A stretch of DNA of 64,000 nucleotides from an uncultured Siphonobacter sp. (GTDB lineage Bacteria > Bacteroidota > Bacteroidia > Cytophagales > Spirosomataceae), in assembly GCA_913775095.1 (NCBI GenBank), contig CAJYIW010000004.1, forward strand, positions 124,001-188,000, written 5' to 3'. This document shows positions 34,460 to 44,289 of this stretch, piece by piece. Each line of letters opens with the position of its first letter. Position 1 is the stretch's first letter. Position numbers and translations under genes: made by a program. The notes under the pieces are model-generated. The model saw only the letters and a program-made list of their open reading frames with translations. It had not been told where the DNA came from and made no database searches.

Positions 34460-37400
34460 TTAAAACTTAATGTTAACGCCCAGATTCACAATTCGCTGTT
34501 GTGGGTAGAACTGTCCACTGCGGCTATCTCCTTCCGGATCATAATCCTTCACTTTCGTGAGCGTGAAGAGGTTAAAGGCACTGGCGTACACGCGAAGCGA
34601 TGAAATCTTGATTTTCGACAATACGTCCTGTGGTAAGGTATATCCAAACTCCACATTTTTCAGACGTACGAACGAGGCATCATTGAACCAGAACGTGCTG
34701 GGGTATAAGCCACCGTTGATCGAAGAAGAAGCCCGGGCATCGGCACGAGGATAGCTTCCGTCGGGATTGGTGGGGCTCCAGCGGTTATCCGCCCAGCTGC
34801 TGTAGAAGTTACCCACCTGACCTGACTCGGGTAATACGAACTGACGAACCATTGTCTGACCCGAGAAAACCATCGACAAATCAAACGCTTTATATCCACC
34901 GTTCAGTACCAGACCAAACGTTAACAGAGGTACGTTACCGTATTTCGTACGAACCTGGTCGTCAGCTGTGATTTTGCCATCGCCGTTGTAATCTTCAATG
35001 ATTAAATCTCCCAGCTGCGTTCCTGGTAACTTAGGATAACGGTCGAGGTCTTCCTGCGTGCGGAAAATGCCGCGGTAGTTATACAGTAACTCCGTGTTCA
35101 GAGGACCGCCCGTCTGACGCTGATAGGCCAGCAATCCGGGAGCTTCATCCATGTTCACAATTTTACTCTTCGCATAGGTAGCGTTACCGGAAATGCTGTA
35201 CCGGAAGGGACCCGAGTGGCTATATGTTAAAGAGCCTTCTACCCCGCTGCTGTTCACCTGACCAATGTTTTCATCGGGGACCAGCTTGTCCGAACCATAG
35301 GGGTTTACGATACCCGAAACGCCCGCGATGGAACCACTACGAGCCGCCAGAATATTGGAACGCTGCTGGTTGAAGTAGATCAACTCCATGCTGAAATTCT
35401 TCAGGAAGGTGGTGTTGATACCAATGTCCAGTTTCTTGGCCGTTTCCCAGGTGATCTGGGGGTTAGCCAGCTTCGTCAGATCAATACCCGTGGTGATGAT
35501 ATTGGCACCCGTTGAATACTGGTTGTTGAAGCTATAGTTGTTGTAATACTGGAACTGAGCTACGTTATCGTTACCCAGCGTACCATACGACGCCCGAATT
35601 TTCAGATCATCGATGAAATTCACGCTATTCTTGAACCAGTCTTCCTGAGAAATCCGGTAACCCGCCGACACCGAGGGGAAGAAGCCGTACTGCTTGCCCA
35701 CAGGGAAGATGGACGAACCATCGACCCGAGCCTGTACTTCAGCCAGGTATTTTTCATCGAAGTTATAAGCTACGCGACCGATGAAGCTCCGGCGGGTAAA
35801 GTTGATGCTGCTACCGGAGTTGTTGCGATCCGTTGCGGCGGCACCACCCTGCGAAAGCTCCGGCGTTGAAGCCGTCGGGAAGTTGATCCGGCTTGCTCCC
35901 ATCAGGATTTCATTGCGACGGTTTTGTTCGTAAGCTACGAAAGCATTCACATTATGTTTACCCAGTTGCTGCGTATAATTCATGCGAAGGTGCTGCGTGA
36001 TGTTCGTGATGTTCGTCTGCGACTGAGTCAGCGAAGGCTTACCCGCCGAACCGCCCGTCACGACGGGCTGATAGGTATCACTTGTGCTATTATAATTGTA
36101 CAGCGTGTAAGGAATGCTGAACGTCCGGGAAAAGTTAAACGACTTATCCGCCGAATAGAACCCTTCCAGTGACAATCCTTCTACGAAAGGAATGTTATAG
36201 GTTCCGCGTAAGATTCCATTGAAAACGGAGGTTGGGTTGTTGGTCGTTCCTCCTTTGTCGGTACCTAACACCGCCGGGTTGCTGTTTTCAACCCCCGTCG
36301 AGTAATAGCCATTGGGATATTGATCAATGACGGTTGGATACGCCCGGTAAATGGAACGGAACGTGTTACCCGCCGATGAAACGGGGAATTTACGCTCTTC
36401 CTGACGTCCCGAAAGCATCAGACTTACTTTAAAATCTTTAGTAACGTTCGCGTCGATATTGGAGCGGAAGTTATACTGACGGTATTTGGTAGCTCCGTTG
36501 CGGTATAAGGCATCCTGATAAATGGTACCTAACGAAACGTAATACTTCACATTCTCCGTACCTCCGTTAATCGACAGGCTCTGCTGATTCTGGGGAGCAA
36601 CGGGCTTCAGAGCTACTTTCTGCCAGTTAGTGTTGGGGTAATTGATCGGGTCCGAACCGTTGCGGAACTTCTCGATCTGCTCGGCTGAATAAAACTGGTT
36701 CAGTCCACCCGCTGGATTGTTGTAGTAATCAATCTCGTTCATGATCGTGGCGTACGTCGCGGCGTTGGCCATTTTTGGCAAACGCGTCGGAGACGAAAAG
36801 CCCTGATTGAAGCTGTAGGAGATGACGGGTTTACCAGTCGTTCCGCGTTTCGTGGTTACCAGAATAACGCCATTCGCCGCCCGCGATCCGTATACCGCCG
36901 CTGAGGCATCTTTCAGTACCGAAATACTTTCGACATCGTTCGGATCCAGACGATCCAGACCGCCAACCTGGCCGGGAATTCCGTCCACTACGATCAGCAC
37001 GTCGCTGTTACCGGTCGTGGCAAACCCACGGATTTTGTAACTCGACCCATCATAACCCGGCTCGCCTCCGCGGTTGTTGGCTACGAAACCAGAGAAACGT
37101 CCCGCCAGGGAGTTCGAAAGGTTAGGCTGGGGACTCTTCACGATGTCCGCTCCCTTCACCTCCGAAACGGAGCCGGTCAGCGTCGCCTTTTTCTGGGTAC
37201 CGTACCCCACGACCACGACTTCGTTCAGGGTCTCGTCGTTGGCTGATAAAGAAACGTCCACCTGACTTCGGTTGGCAATCTCTACTTCCTGACTGATGTA
37301 GCCAATATAGCTTACCACTAACGTACCCGTTGCGGTGGAGACATTCAGGGTGTACTTCCCATCGTTATCCGTGGTGGTACCCTGAGTAGTTCCTTTTAGC

Positions 37401-37591
37401 ACAACCGTGGCACCCGGCAAGGGTTGTCCATCCGACGAGCTGATAACCCCGCGAATCTGGTTCGTCTGAGCAAAACTCTGAACGGTGCTAATGCCCATCA
37501 GCAGTACGATCAGTAACTGCTTCAGCGGATTAGTTAGTACGCCTCTGAAGGATTGAGGCAGCACCCATTTTTCAAGAAAAAGTTTTTCCAT
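34460..37591 (-). CDS. SusC/RagA family TonB-dependent transporter
   Basis: A 1043-residue outer-membrane protein. After a long signal region (LLIVLLMGISTVQSFAQ) comes a carboxypeptidase-regulatory-like domain (GVISSSDGQPLPGATVVLKG), the TonB-box area (LNEVVVVGYGTQKKATLTG), the plug (VLIVVDGIPGQVG, VLKDASAAVYGSRAANGVIL) and a large barrel ending in RIVNLGVNIKF, with a terminal Phe. It imports oligosaccharides or other nutrients energised by TonB. It pairs with the SusD gene downstream and is likely controlled by the hybrid two-component regulator encoded upstream. Confidence 0.97.
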   Translation of the reverse strand: MEKLFLEKWVLPQSFRGVLTNPLKQLLIVLLMGISTVQSFAQTNQIRGVISSSDGQPLPGATVVLKGTTQGTTTDNDGKYTLNVSTATGTLVVSYIGYISQEVEIANRSQVDVSLSANDETLNEVVVVGYGTQKKATLTGSVSEVKGADIVKSPQPNLSNSLAGRFSGFVANNRGGEPGYDGSSYKIRGFATTGNSDVLIVVDGIPGQVGGLDRLDPNDVESISVLKDASAAVYGSRAANGVILVTTKRGTTGKPVISYSFNQGFSSPTRLPKMANAATYATIMNEIDYYNNPAGGLNQFYSAEQIEKFRNGSDPINYPNTNWQKVALKPVAPQNQQSLSINGGTENVKYYVSLGTIYQDALYRNGATKYRQYNFRSNIDANVTKDFKVSLMLSGRQEERKFPVSSAGNTFRSIYRAYPTVIDQYPNGYYSTGVENSNPAVLGTDKGGTTNNPTSVFNGILRGTYNIPFVEGLSLEGFYSADKSFNFSRTFSIPYTLYNYNSTSDTYQPVVTGGSAGKPSLTQSQTNITNITQHLRMNYTQQLGKHNVNAFVAYEQNRRNEILMGASRINFPTASTPELSQGGAAATDRNNSGSSINFTRRSFIGRVAYNFDEKYLAEVQARVDGSSIFPVGKQYGFFPSVSAGYRISQEDWFKNSVNFIDDLKIRASYGTLGNDNVAQFQYYNNYSFNNQYSTGANIITTGIDLTKLANPQITWETAKKLDIGINTTFLKNFSMELIYFNQQRSNILAARSGSIAGVSGIVNPYGSDKLVPDENIGQVNSSGVEGSLTYSHSGPFRYSISGNATYAKSKIVNMDEAPGLLAYQRQTGGPLNTELLYNYRGIFRTQEDLDRYPKLPGTQLGDLIIEDYNGDGKITADDQVRTKYGNVPLLTFGLVLNGGYKAFDLSMVFSGQTMVRQFVLPESGQVGNFYSSWADNRWSPTNPDGSYPRADARASSSINGGLYPSTFWFNDASFVRLKNVEFGYTLPQDVLSKIKISSLRVYASAFNLFTLTKVKDYDPEGDSRSGQFYPQQRIVNLGVNIKF

Positions 37592-37744
37592 AAACGGATT
37601 TAAAATAGAACTAATGATTAGGATAATTAGGAATCAACGGGCCGCAAAACTTCTGCTGTCGCTGATGTCAGCACAGAATTTCATTCTTCATCTTATACAA
37701 AATGGAGAAACCGGGAGCAGAACTCGTTCTATAATTTAACCGAA

Positions 37745-37752
37745 CAAAACTA
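37745..37752 (-). promoter_or_regulatory. Likely -7 element for the SusC gene
   Basis: CAAAACTA on the plus strand reads TAGTTTTG on the minus strand, fitting TAnnTTTG, about 150 bp before the SusC start. No clear -33 element was found at standard spacing. Confidence 0.4.
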
Positions 37753-37874
37753 GGATTATTTAAACAGCACTATAGGGGGACAATTTCATATTTGATGGGG
37801 GGTAATTCACCAAAAAGGGCCATTTCCGATAAAAAATTGATCATTTCTGGGATTTACCCACCCCTTTAGACCGC

Positions 37875-40800
37875 TTAACCCCTGAAGAATTGCTGGCCGA
37901 GCGACTGATTTTCGTGGAAGGTTTTTCGGTATTTTTTGACGTATTCGGAAGGATTCATTCCAAAAAGTTTGTAGAACTGCTCGCGGAAATACTTCGCATC
38001 ATTCATGCCCACCTGATACGCCGCCTCGGCAATGGTGATGTCCGTGGAGAGTAAGACCTGGGCCGCTTTCCGAAGGCGAATGAAGCGAATAAATTCGTTG
38101 ATGGATTTTCCCGAAATGGACTTAATGCGGTTGTACAGGGTGGACTGACTCAGGCCGATTTCAGCCGCCAACACTTTCGTATGAAAGGACGGATCCATCA
38201 GGTGGCGTTCCACGATCTGAATGCAGTCCTGAAGAAATTCCTTGTACTCGGGCGATACCTTGAACGAGCTGGACTGAAGCGTAATTTCATTGTAAAAATA
38301 GCTTCTCAAATCCTTCCGGTTTTTCAGGATGGATCCGATCTGAACCATTAAAAGGGCCGGATCGAAGGGTTTTCGGAAGAAGGCATCGGCCCGTTCTTCC
38401 ATGCTTTGCAGTTCAATTTCCTGCCGTGAACTGGCCGTTAGTAAGATGACTGGAATATGGCTCAGGCTGGCCTCTGCCTTCAGCTTCTGGCACAACTCCA
38501 GACCGGAAATGCCCGACATCATCACATCACTGATCACCAGATCGGGCTGGTACTGATGGGCAGCTTCGAGAGCCTCTTCCCCACTCGCACATTCAATAAT
38601 CCGGTATTGGTCTTCGAGCAGTTGCCGCAGGTAAGCCCGGATGTCTTCTTCATCGTCCGCGATCAGTAAGGTGTCCTTTTCCTGAGCCAGCTCCGACATC
38701 ATGCCTTTGGCGGGAGTCTGTGAAGGGGGAAGCCATTCGAGATTCACGGCACCCGAAAGTTCCTCCAGAAATACCGAAGGCTGATTCAGCGGGACCCCTG
38801 AACCCAAAGCGTTTTCTGTTTTCTGAATTGCAATGGTGAAGGCCGTTCCTTTTCCCATTTCGGACTCATAGCGGATGGTTCCTCCGTGTTTTTCAACGTA
38901 GTTCTTCGTCAGGTATAAGCCGATACCAAAGCCCGCTTTTCCGGATTTCTGCTGATGGAATAACTGAAAAATATCGGACCCGTTCTGTTGGGCAATCCCC
39001 ACACCGGAATCTTCCACCTTCAGCATCACCTCACTGGCGTGCTCCTCAATGATCACCTGCACCACGCCGCCCGAGGGAGTGAATTTAAGGGCATTGGAAA
39101 TCAGGTTAAATAAGGCAATTTCCAGCTTTTCACGATCGCAGGAAAGCTCCAGGTTTTCGTTTTCACAGGTAAACGTGTACTGAACGTGCTGCGTCTCGGC
39201 CTGATGCAGAAAGCACTGAAACACCTCATGCCCCATTTCATAGAGATTGACGGAAGCCAGCTTCAGGGAATCCGTTTCCTGTTCTGCCTTCTGAAACAGT
39301 AATAACTGATCCATCATACTCAACAACCGACGGGCGTTGCGGTAAATCAGGGTGAGGTTGGAATGCTCCTTCCCAATCTTCTGAGCGGAAAGTAACTCCC
39401 TGACCGGATTAATGATCAGCGTCAGGGGCGTCCGGCATTCGTGGGAAATATGGGTAAAAAACGAAAGCCGCTTTTCATGCAATTCTTTTTCCTTACGGGC
39501 TTCCATCTGGGCCAGCTGTACTTCATACGCCAGCCGGGCCTGCCGGAATCGGTATCGCTGGTACGCATACAAGGCCAGCACCGCTCCCATGATGTACAGA
39601 ACGTACGCCCACGCGGACTGATACCAGGGCGGCAGGATCTGAAGGGGTAAGCTCACGTAATCTTCAAACCAGACGCCATCCTGATTGGCAGCTTTTACCT
39701 TGAACACGTAATTGCCGGGGGGCAGATAGCGATAGGTAACCGAACGCTCCTGATCGGTATAATACCAGTCTTTATCCAGTCCTTCGAGCTGATAGGCAAA
39801 ACGGCTGTTTTCGGGATACGCGTAATTAAGCGATGTAAACTGAATGGTAAAAACCGGCTGGGACGGATCGAGACTCAGGGTTTTCTCGGGTTGAAAAAGA
39901 ATTTCATCCACGGCCGTGCTGCCCTTGCCGCCGTGCTTGTCAAACACCTGCAGGCCGCTGATCATTACTTTAGGATGATACGACGAAGGTTTGATTCGGG
40001 AGGGCCGGAAGAAATTCCAGCCTTCCGTTCCACCAAAAGCCATGAAGTCGTGTTGAGCGTCGTACAAACTGGAGCCCGGATTAAACTGACCGCTCTGAAG
40101 GTTATTCTGCTGATCGAAGCTGACGATTGAACGGTCTTTCTGGGAAATGCGGGAAAGCCCATTATTGGTGCTCAGCCATACATAATCCGTCGATTCCAGC
40201 TGGATGGAATTAATAACGTGGTTCGGTAAACCATTGGACTCATTGAACCACTCAGCCCGGCGACTGCGGGTATCGTAGATCAGCAAGCCATTGCCTTCCG
40301 TTCCAATCCACAGTCGGCCAGAAGCATCCAGAGCCAGCGAAATGACAATGTGATTGGAAATAAAATGAGGATCGCCCGGATCGTTAAACAGCGAAGTGAA
40401 GCGTTGAGTGCTGACATCAAAATAGTTCAGGCTCCCCCCGTAGGTCCCAATCCAGAGGTTTCCCTTTTCATCTTCGACAATGGCCCGCACATCGTTTGAA
40501 TTAATGGTACTGTTGGAAGGCAGGTAGTGCTGAAATTTCCCCGTTTTCTGGTCCAGCTGGCTCAAGCCTCCCCCATTGGTTCCAATCCAGAGCCGTTGTT
40601 TCCGATCCTGATAAATAACCCGAACGTCATTTTTGGACAGACTCGACGGATCACCCGCCTGATGAGCAAATTGCTGGAAAGAGTCCGTCTGGGGATTGTA
40701 CCGGAAGAGTCCTTTCGAATAGGTTCCGAACCAGAGGGTTTGCTGGCGGTCGCGGTAGGCCGTGATGACGGCTCCGTCTTTCAGGCTTCCGGGCCGGTCG

Positions 40801-42056
40801 CTCGGGGCGTAGTGTTTGATTAACTCCCCGTTGGGCCTGCTTTTGTAGATCCCATCACCATCCGTTCCCAGCCAGAGATTCCCGGCCTGATCCTGACACA
40901 TGCCGTAAAACCGGATCAGACCTTTCGTTTTTCCGGCTCGCTGGCTGTGTAAGGTGAATTTTTCTGCTTCATGACCCATGAGGTACACTCCCTCGCCGTA
41001 GGTACCTATCCAGACGTTCTGATCGGCATCAATAAATAAGGATTGCACGGAACGCTGGGTGACCGGGGTATTATCAGCCGCCTTTACCAGTTCCAGCTTC
41101 AGGGATTCGGGGTGTAGCGGACGGCTGAGGTCAATGCGGTATAAGCCGCCTTCCTGCACGCCAACCAACAGCTGATGCTGACGGGTTTCGGCCAGGGACA
41201 AAAAGATATCACTGCCTGCGGACTCCGGCAGATGGAGGGGATAAAAGCGGGATTCTTTCCGCTTATAAAGAATCAACCCTTTAGCTGTAGCCAGCCAGAT
41301 GTCATGATTGTGATCTTCAAAAATGCGATGGATGCGGGTATCAGGCACGTTGGTGTCGTCGAGCGAAACCTTCGTAAGCCGACGTTGGGCATCGATCCGG
41401 AAGGCTTCAATACCGGTATCCCTGCTTCCCAGCCAGAGTAAGCCCCGGGAGTCTTCGAATACACTCAGTATGGAATTGGTGGAAAGCCCTTTCAGGTTTT
41501 TCTGATTGTAATTCGTGAACTGATGCGTACGGGTATCAAAAGCCGCGAAACCGGAACCATTCAGGGAAAGCCAGAGGTCCCCGTTGGAGGCCTGAGCAAT
41601 GTCACTGATGTCACGCCACTGATCGCCTTTTTCAGTGGGAGGCTGGTACCGTTTGAAATTCTGCTGGTTTTCGACAAACTCACTCAGTCCGTTACGCGAA
41701 GAAATCCAGAGGGTACCCTGCCGATCTTTAAAAATACTCTTGATGTAATTCCCCGCAATGGAAGAGCCATCCGAGGGCGTATGTCTGAACACCTGAAAAG
41801 ACGTCCCGTTAAATCGGTTCAGACCATCGCTGGTCGCGAACCATACCTGTCCCTGATTATCCTGAAGAATGCTATTGACGATTCCCAGCGATAATCCATT
41901 TTTGGAAGAATAATTCAAAACCCGTCCCTGGGTAAGTTCCTGTGCCTCAACCATCAGGAACGAAAACCAAAGAAACATTCCTGTTAAAAACCGTAGCCAG
42001 TGTCCAGGGCTTTTCTTTATTGCTTGGTTATAGTTCGTACTCGGCAATCCGTTCAT
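37875..42056 (-). CDS. Hybrid two-component system sensor-regulator (HTCS)
   Basis: About 1393 residues from ATG 42056 (MNGLPSTNYN); TTG 42062 would add two. Order: signal/TM anchor, two-component-regulator propeller repeats (about 40-700; DNQGQVWFATSDGLNRF, DRQGTLWISSRNGLSEF), Y_Y_Y domain, TM helix near 805-825 (WAYVLYIMGAVLALYAY), HisKA with ISHECRTPLTLI, HATPase (FNLISNALKFTPSGG, GFGIGLYLTKNYVEKHGG), receiver (DLVISDVMMSGISG) and a C-terminal AraC helix-turn-helix. It senses a glycan signal in the periplasm and activates the locus. Its gene sits upstream of SusC on the same strand, the classical place. Confidence 0.97.
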   Translation of the reverse strand: MNGLPSTNYNQAIKKSPGHWLRFLTGMFLWFSFLMVEAQELTQGRVLNYSSKNGLSLGIVNSILQDNQGQVWFATSDGLNRFNGTSFQVFRHTPSDGSSIAGNYIKSIFKDRQGTLWISSRNGLSEFVENQQNFKRYQPPTEKGDQWRDISDIAQASNGDLWLSLNGSGFAAFDTRTHQFTNYNQKNLKGLSTNSILSVFEDSRGLLWLGSRDTGIEAFRIDAQRRLTKVSLDDTNVPDTRIHRIFEDHNHDIWLATAKGLILYKRKESRFYPLHLPESAGSDIFLSLAETRQHQLLVGVQEGGLYRIDLSRPLHPESLKLELVKAADNTPVTQRSVQSLFIDADQNVWIGTYGEGVYLMGHEAEKFTLHSQRAGKTKGLIRFYGMCQDQAGNLWLGTDGDGIYKSRPNGELIKHYAPSDRPGSLKDGAVITAYRDRQQTLWFGTYSKGLFRYNPQTDSFQQFAHQAGDPSSLSKNDVRVIYQDRKQRLWIGTNGGGLSQLDQKTGKFQHYLPSNSTINSNDVRAIVEDEKGNLWIGTYGGSLNYFDVSTQRFTSLFNDPGDPHFISNHIVISLALDASGRLWIGTEGNGLLIYDTRSRRAEWFNESNGLPNHVINSIQLESTDYVWLSTNNGLSRISQKDRSIVSFDQQNNLQSGQFNPGSSLYDAQHDFMAFGGTEGWNFFRPSRIKPSSYHPKVMISGLQVFDKHGGKGSTAVDEILFQPEKTLSLDPSQPVFTIQFTSLNYAYPENSRFAYQLEGLDKDWYYTDQERSVTYRYLPPGNYVFKVKAANQDGVWFEDYVSLPLQILPPWYQSAWAYVLYIMGAVLALYAYQRYRFRQARLAYEVQLAQMEARKEKELHEKRLSFFTHISHECRTPLTLIINPVRELLSAQKIGKEHSNLTLIYRNARRLLSMMDQLLLFQKAEQETDSLKLASVNLYEMGHEVFQCFLHQAETQHVQYTFTCENENLELSCDREKLEIALFNLISNALKFTPSGGVVQVIIEEHASEVMLKVEDSGVGIAQQNGSDIFQLFHQQKSGKAGFGIGLYLTKNYVEKHGGTIRYESEMGKGTAFTIAIQKTENALGSGVPLNQPSVFLEELSGAVNLEWLPPSQTPAKGMMSELAQEKDTLLIADDEEDIRAYLRQLLEDQYRIIECASGEEALEAAHQYQPDLVISDVMMSGISGLELCQKLKAEASLSHIPVILLTASSRQEIELQSMEERADAFFRKPFDPALLMVQIGSILKNRKDLRSYFYNEITLQSSSFKVSPEYKEFLQDCIQIVERHLMDPSFHTKVLAAEIGLSQSTLYNRIKSISGKSINEFIRFIRLRKAAQVLLSTDITIAEAAYQVGMNDAKYFREQFYKLFGMNPSEYVKKYRKTFHENQSLGQQFFRG

Positions 42057-42109
42057 TCTCAAGCAAAGCCTTCAACAGACTTTTGAGTTTTGTGTTAATA
42101 AAATAGCCT

Positions 42110-42117
42110 CAAAATTA
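42110..42117 (-). promoter_or_regulatory. Likely -7 element of the HTCS gene
   Basis: CAAAATTA on the plus strand reads TAATTTTG on the minus strand, 54 bp before the ATG. A CAA (TTG on the minus strand) lies at 42135-42137, so the spacer is 17 bp. Confidence 0.45.
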
Positions 42118-42438
42118 CGCATTTTATAGGAATTCAATTTTTAATAGTGATAAATCCCCGGCCATCGTCCTGCTCTGGTTCTCTCTTCTGTACTACCAAC
42201 GAAGAAGTCCGGTCTTACGTATTCACTGATCCGGTGGAAATACTTTACAGAAAATATAAAAAACGCATTAATCCTTTCCCCGCATTCCCCGTCTCCTCTA
42301 TGACTGATCGGGCTCCAGAGGATTCATTGGGAAATCAGCCCGCAGTATTCGAAAATTACAATAGTAAGCCGAAGTTCTGATCTCTGCATTTTAAGCCCAT
42401 TTTAATACGATTTAAAGACCGTTTTTAGCAAACCCTTC

Positions 42439-42446
42439 TACTTTTG
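42439..42446 (+). promoter_or_regulatory. Likely -7 element upstream of the small exported protein and RND operon
   Basis: TACTTTTG matches TAnnTTTG and would give a leader of about 164 nt for the gene at 42617. No good -33 element was seen. Confidence 0.35.
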
Positions 42447-42616
42447 GTCCATCAAGGGTATTCAACTGCCTCAGCTGATGTGAATTAAGTAAAAGTGTTG
42501 AGAAATTAATTCATTAAGGATCTATCCTTTTTCTTACTGAATCTTTAATTAGTTCAATTCACTACGAAGCAGCAGTATCCATTCCAGTAAACCAGTCACG
42601 GGTTTCAACCAGCATA

Positions 42617-43027
42617 ATGAAATTGTTTCTACGCTATATCTTTCTACCAGTCTTCATTCTTGTGAATGGACATGCTTCGCTATACGCGGCAACGTATAAG
42701 AAAAGCGTTAGTAGAAATGATTTCGTAACCAACTCAAGCCTGCGGGTTGAAAGCCGGTTGGACCAGCCCGTCGTAAGACATCTCCCCTTTCAAAAGGAAC
42801 ACAAAAAGAGACATCACGAGGTTCGGGAAAATAAAAATGAGGAAGAAGATCGTAAGGTAGCGACTTTCCAGAAAGAGCTTCATTTTAATACCTGCCCCGG
42901 CGACTTATTTTATTCCTTTTTAAGTCTTTATAAGTCCAGCATTTCCATTAAGTATTTACCCCTCAGTCAACATCTATACGCCTGTATTTCCCCCCGTTAC
43001 CTTTTACTCCGCGTATTGAGACTATGA
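42617..43027 (+). CDS. Unknown small exported protein ahead of the efflux operon
   Basis: A 136-residue protein with a signal peptide (RYIFLPVFILVNGHASLYA). The middle is rich in His, Lys and Glu (EHKKRHHEVRENKNEEED), which could bind metal, and the C-terminus is hydrophobic with a basic end (YLLLRVLRL). No domain is recognised. It precedes the RND adaptor gene by 157 bp, with a weak hairpin near 43087-43109 between them, so it could be co-transcribed or separately expressed. A role with the pump is only suggested by position. Confidence 0.5.
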   Translation: MKLFLRYIFLPVFILVNGHASLYAATYKKSVSRNDFVTNSSLRVESRLDQPVVRHLPFQKEHKKRHHEVRENKNEEEDRKVATFQKELHFNTCPGDLFYSFLSLYKSSISIKYLPLSQHLYACISPRYLLLRVLRL

Positions 43028-43183
43028 CCTGACCCTGGGTTATCCTGGCGAATCTGAACTTCGCTATTACTACCTTTTCATTTTTAAATAGCTCTGTTAC
43101 AGGGCTATTCACTGATACCCTATTACCCCTACTTTCCCAATTATCATCCAGAAAACCGTTTGCTTTAGCAGCATAATCCCGCT

Positions 43184-44266
43184 ATGAAGAGAGTTCTCAT
43201 GCTGATGAGCTTGTGTGGCCTGTTTTACCTGACAAGCTGTGAATCAAAACACGAAGAAAAGGAAGAAGAGACCAAGTATCTGGTCACGAGTCCTGCCCAA
43301 ATGGACACCTTAATTACTCAGAATTATGTGTGTCAAATCCATTCCATTAGTCACATCGAGTTAAGAGCTCAGGAACGGGGTTACCTTCAGGACATCTACG
43401 TCGACGAAGGTAAGTTCGTCAAGAAAGGTCAGTTGCTTTTCCGCATTATGCCTAACATCTATCAGGCCGAAATGGAAAAAGCTCAGGCTGAAGCCAAAGC
43501 CGCTCAGATTGAAGTAGAAAACACGAAGCCCCTGGCGGATAAAAACGTGGTAGCCAAAAACGAGCTGGCCATGGCCAATGCCAAACTCGAGAAAGCCAAA
43601 GCTGAGCTTTCACTGGCGAAAGTCCACCTCCAGTTCACGGAAATCCGGGCTCCTTTTGACGGCATCATCGACCGTTTTCAGGTTCGGCTAGGAAGTCTGG
43701 TCGATGAAGGGCAGCTGCTGACTACCCTGTCTGACAACCGTCAGCTTTGGGTATATTTCAACGTTCCTGAAGCGGAATACCTGAACTTCAAATCCCACAA
43801 TCAGACGGATGAAAAAATGAAAGTTCATCTGCTGATGGCGAATAACGAGCTTTTCCCCCATACCGGAGTCGTGGAAACCATCGAAGCGGACTTTAATAAC
43901 GAAACGGGTAACATCGCCTTCCGGGCTACCTTCCCCAACCCCAAAGGACTGTTACGTCACGGTGAGACGGGTAACATTCAGATGACCGTTCCCCTGAAAA
44001 ACGCTCTGATCATTCCTCAGAAAGCCACGTTCGAAGTTCTCGAAAAACGTTACGTTTTCGTGGTGGGTAACGATCATAAAGTGCACACTCGGGAAATTAA
44101 CATTGCCTCCGAAATGCCGGATTTATACATCGTCCGGGATGGCCTCAAGGCAGATGAGAAAATTCTGCTGGAAGGAATCCGGAAAGTAAAAGACGGTGAT
44201 AAAATCGCTTACGATTACGAAGATCCCAAAGCGGTGATTCCCAAGCTGAAAGTGTATACCGAGTAG
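43184..44266 (+). CDS. RND efflux periplasmic adaptor (membrane fusion) lipoprotein
   Basis: A 360-residue membrane fusion protein with a lipobox (LFYLTSCESK). The lipoyl half-domains flank a helical hairpin (FRIMPNIYQAEMEKAQAEAK ... ELSLAKVHLQFTEIRAPFDG), followed by the beta-barrel (VRLGSLVDEGQLLTTL, LWVYFNVPEAEYLNF) and membrane-proximal domains. Closest in style to the MexA/AcrA group. It links the inner-membrane pump encoded 23 bp downstream with the outer-membrane channel. Confidence 0.95.
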   Translation: MKRVLMLMSLCGLFYLTSCESKHEEKEEETKYLVTSPAQMDTLITQNYVCQIHSISHIELRAQERGYLQDIYVDEGKFVKKGQLLFRIMPNIYQAEMEKAQAEAKAAQIEVENTKPLADKNVVAKNELAMANAKLEKAKAELSLAKVHLQFTEIRAPFDGIIDRFQVRLGSLVDEGQLLTTLSDNRQLWVYFNVPEAEYLNFKSHNQTDEKMKVHLLMANNELFPHTGVVETIEADFNNETGNIAFRATFPNPKGLLRHGETGNIQMTVPLKNALIIPQKATFEVLEKRYVFVVGNDHKVHTREINIASEMPDLYIVRDGLKADEKILLEGIRKVKDGDKIAYDYEDPKAVIPKLKVYTE

Positions 44267-44289
44267 TGTCGTATTAAAAGAGCAAGAAC

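Larger units (their letters stand above)
42057..42616. other. 560-bp gap with two opposite promoters
   Basis: No gene. It holds a minus-strand -7 element at 42110-42117 and a plus-strand one at 42439-42446. It also holds TTTTAAGCCCATTTTAA at 42389-42405, which occurs also at 11094-11110. Confidence 0.4.

Noticed and set aside
42147-42380. Open frame of 77 codons in the gap before the RND region
   Set aside because: No recognisable protein features, and it lies between two inferred promoters.
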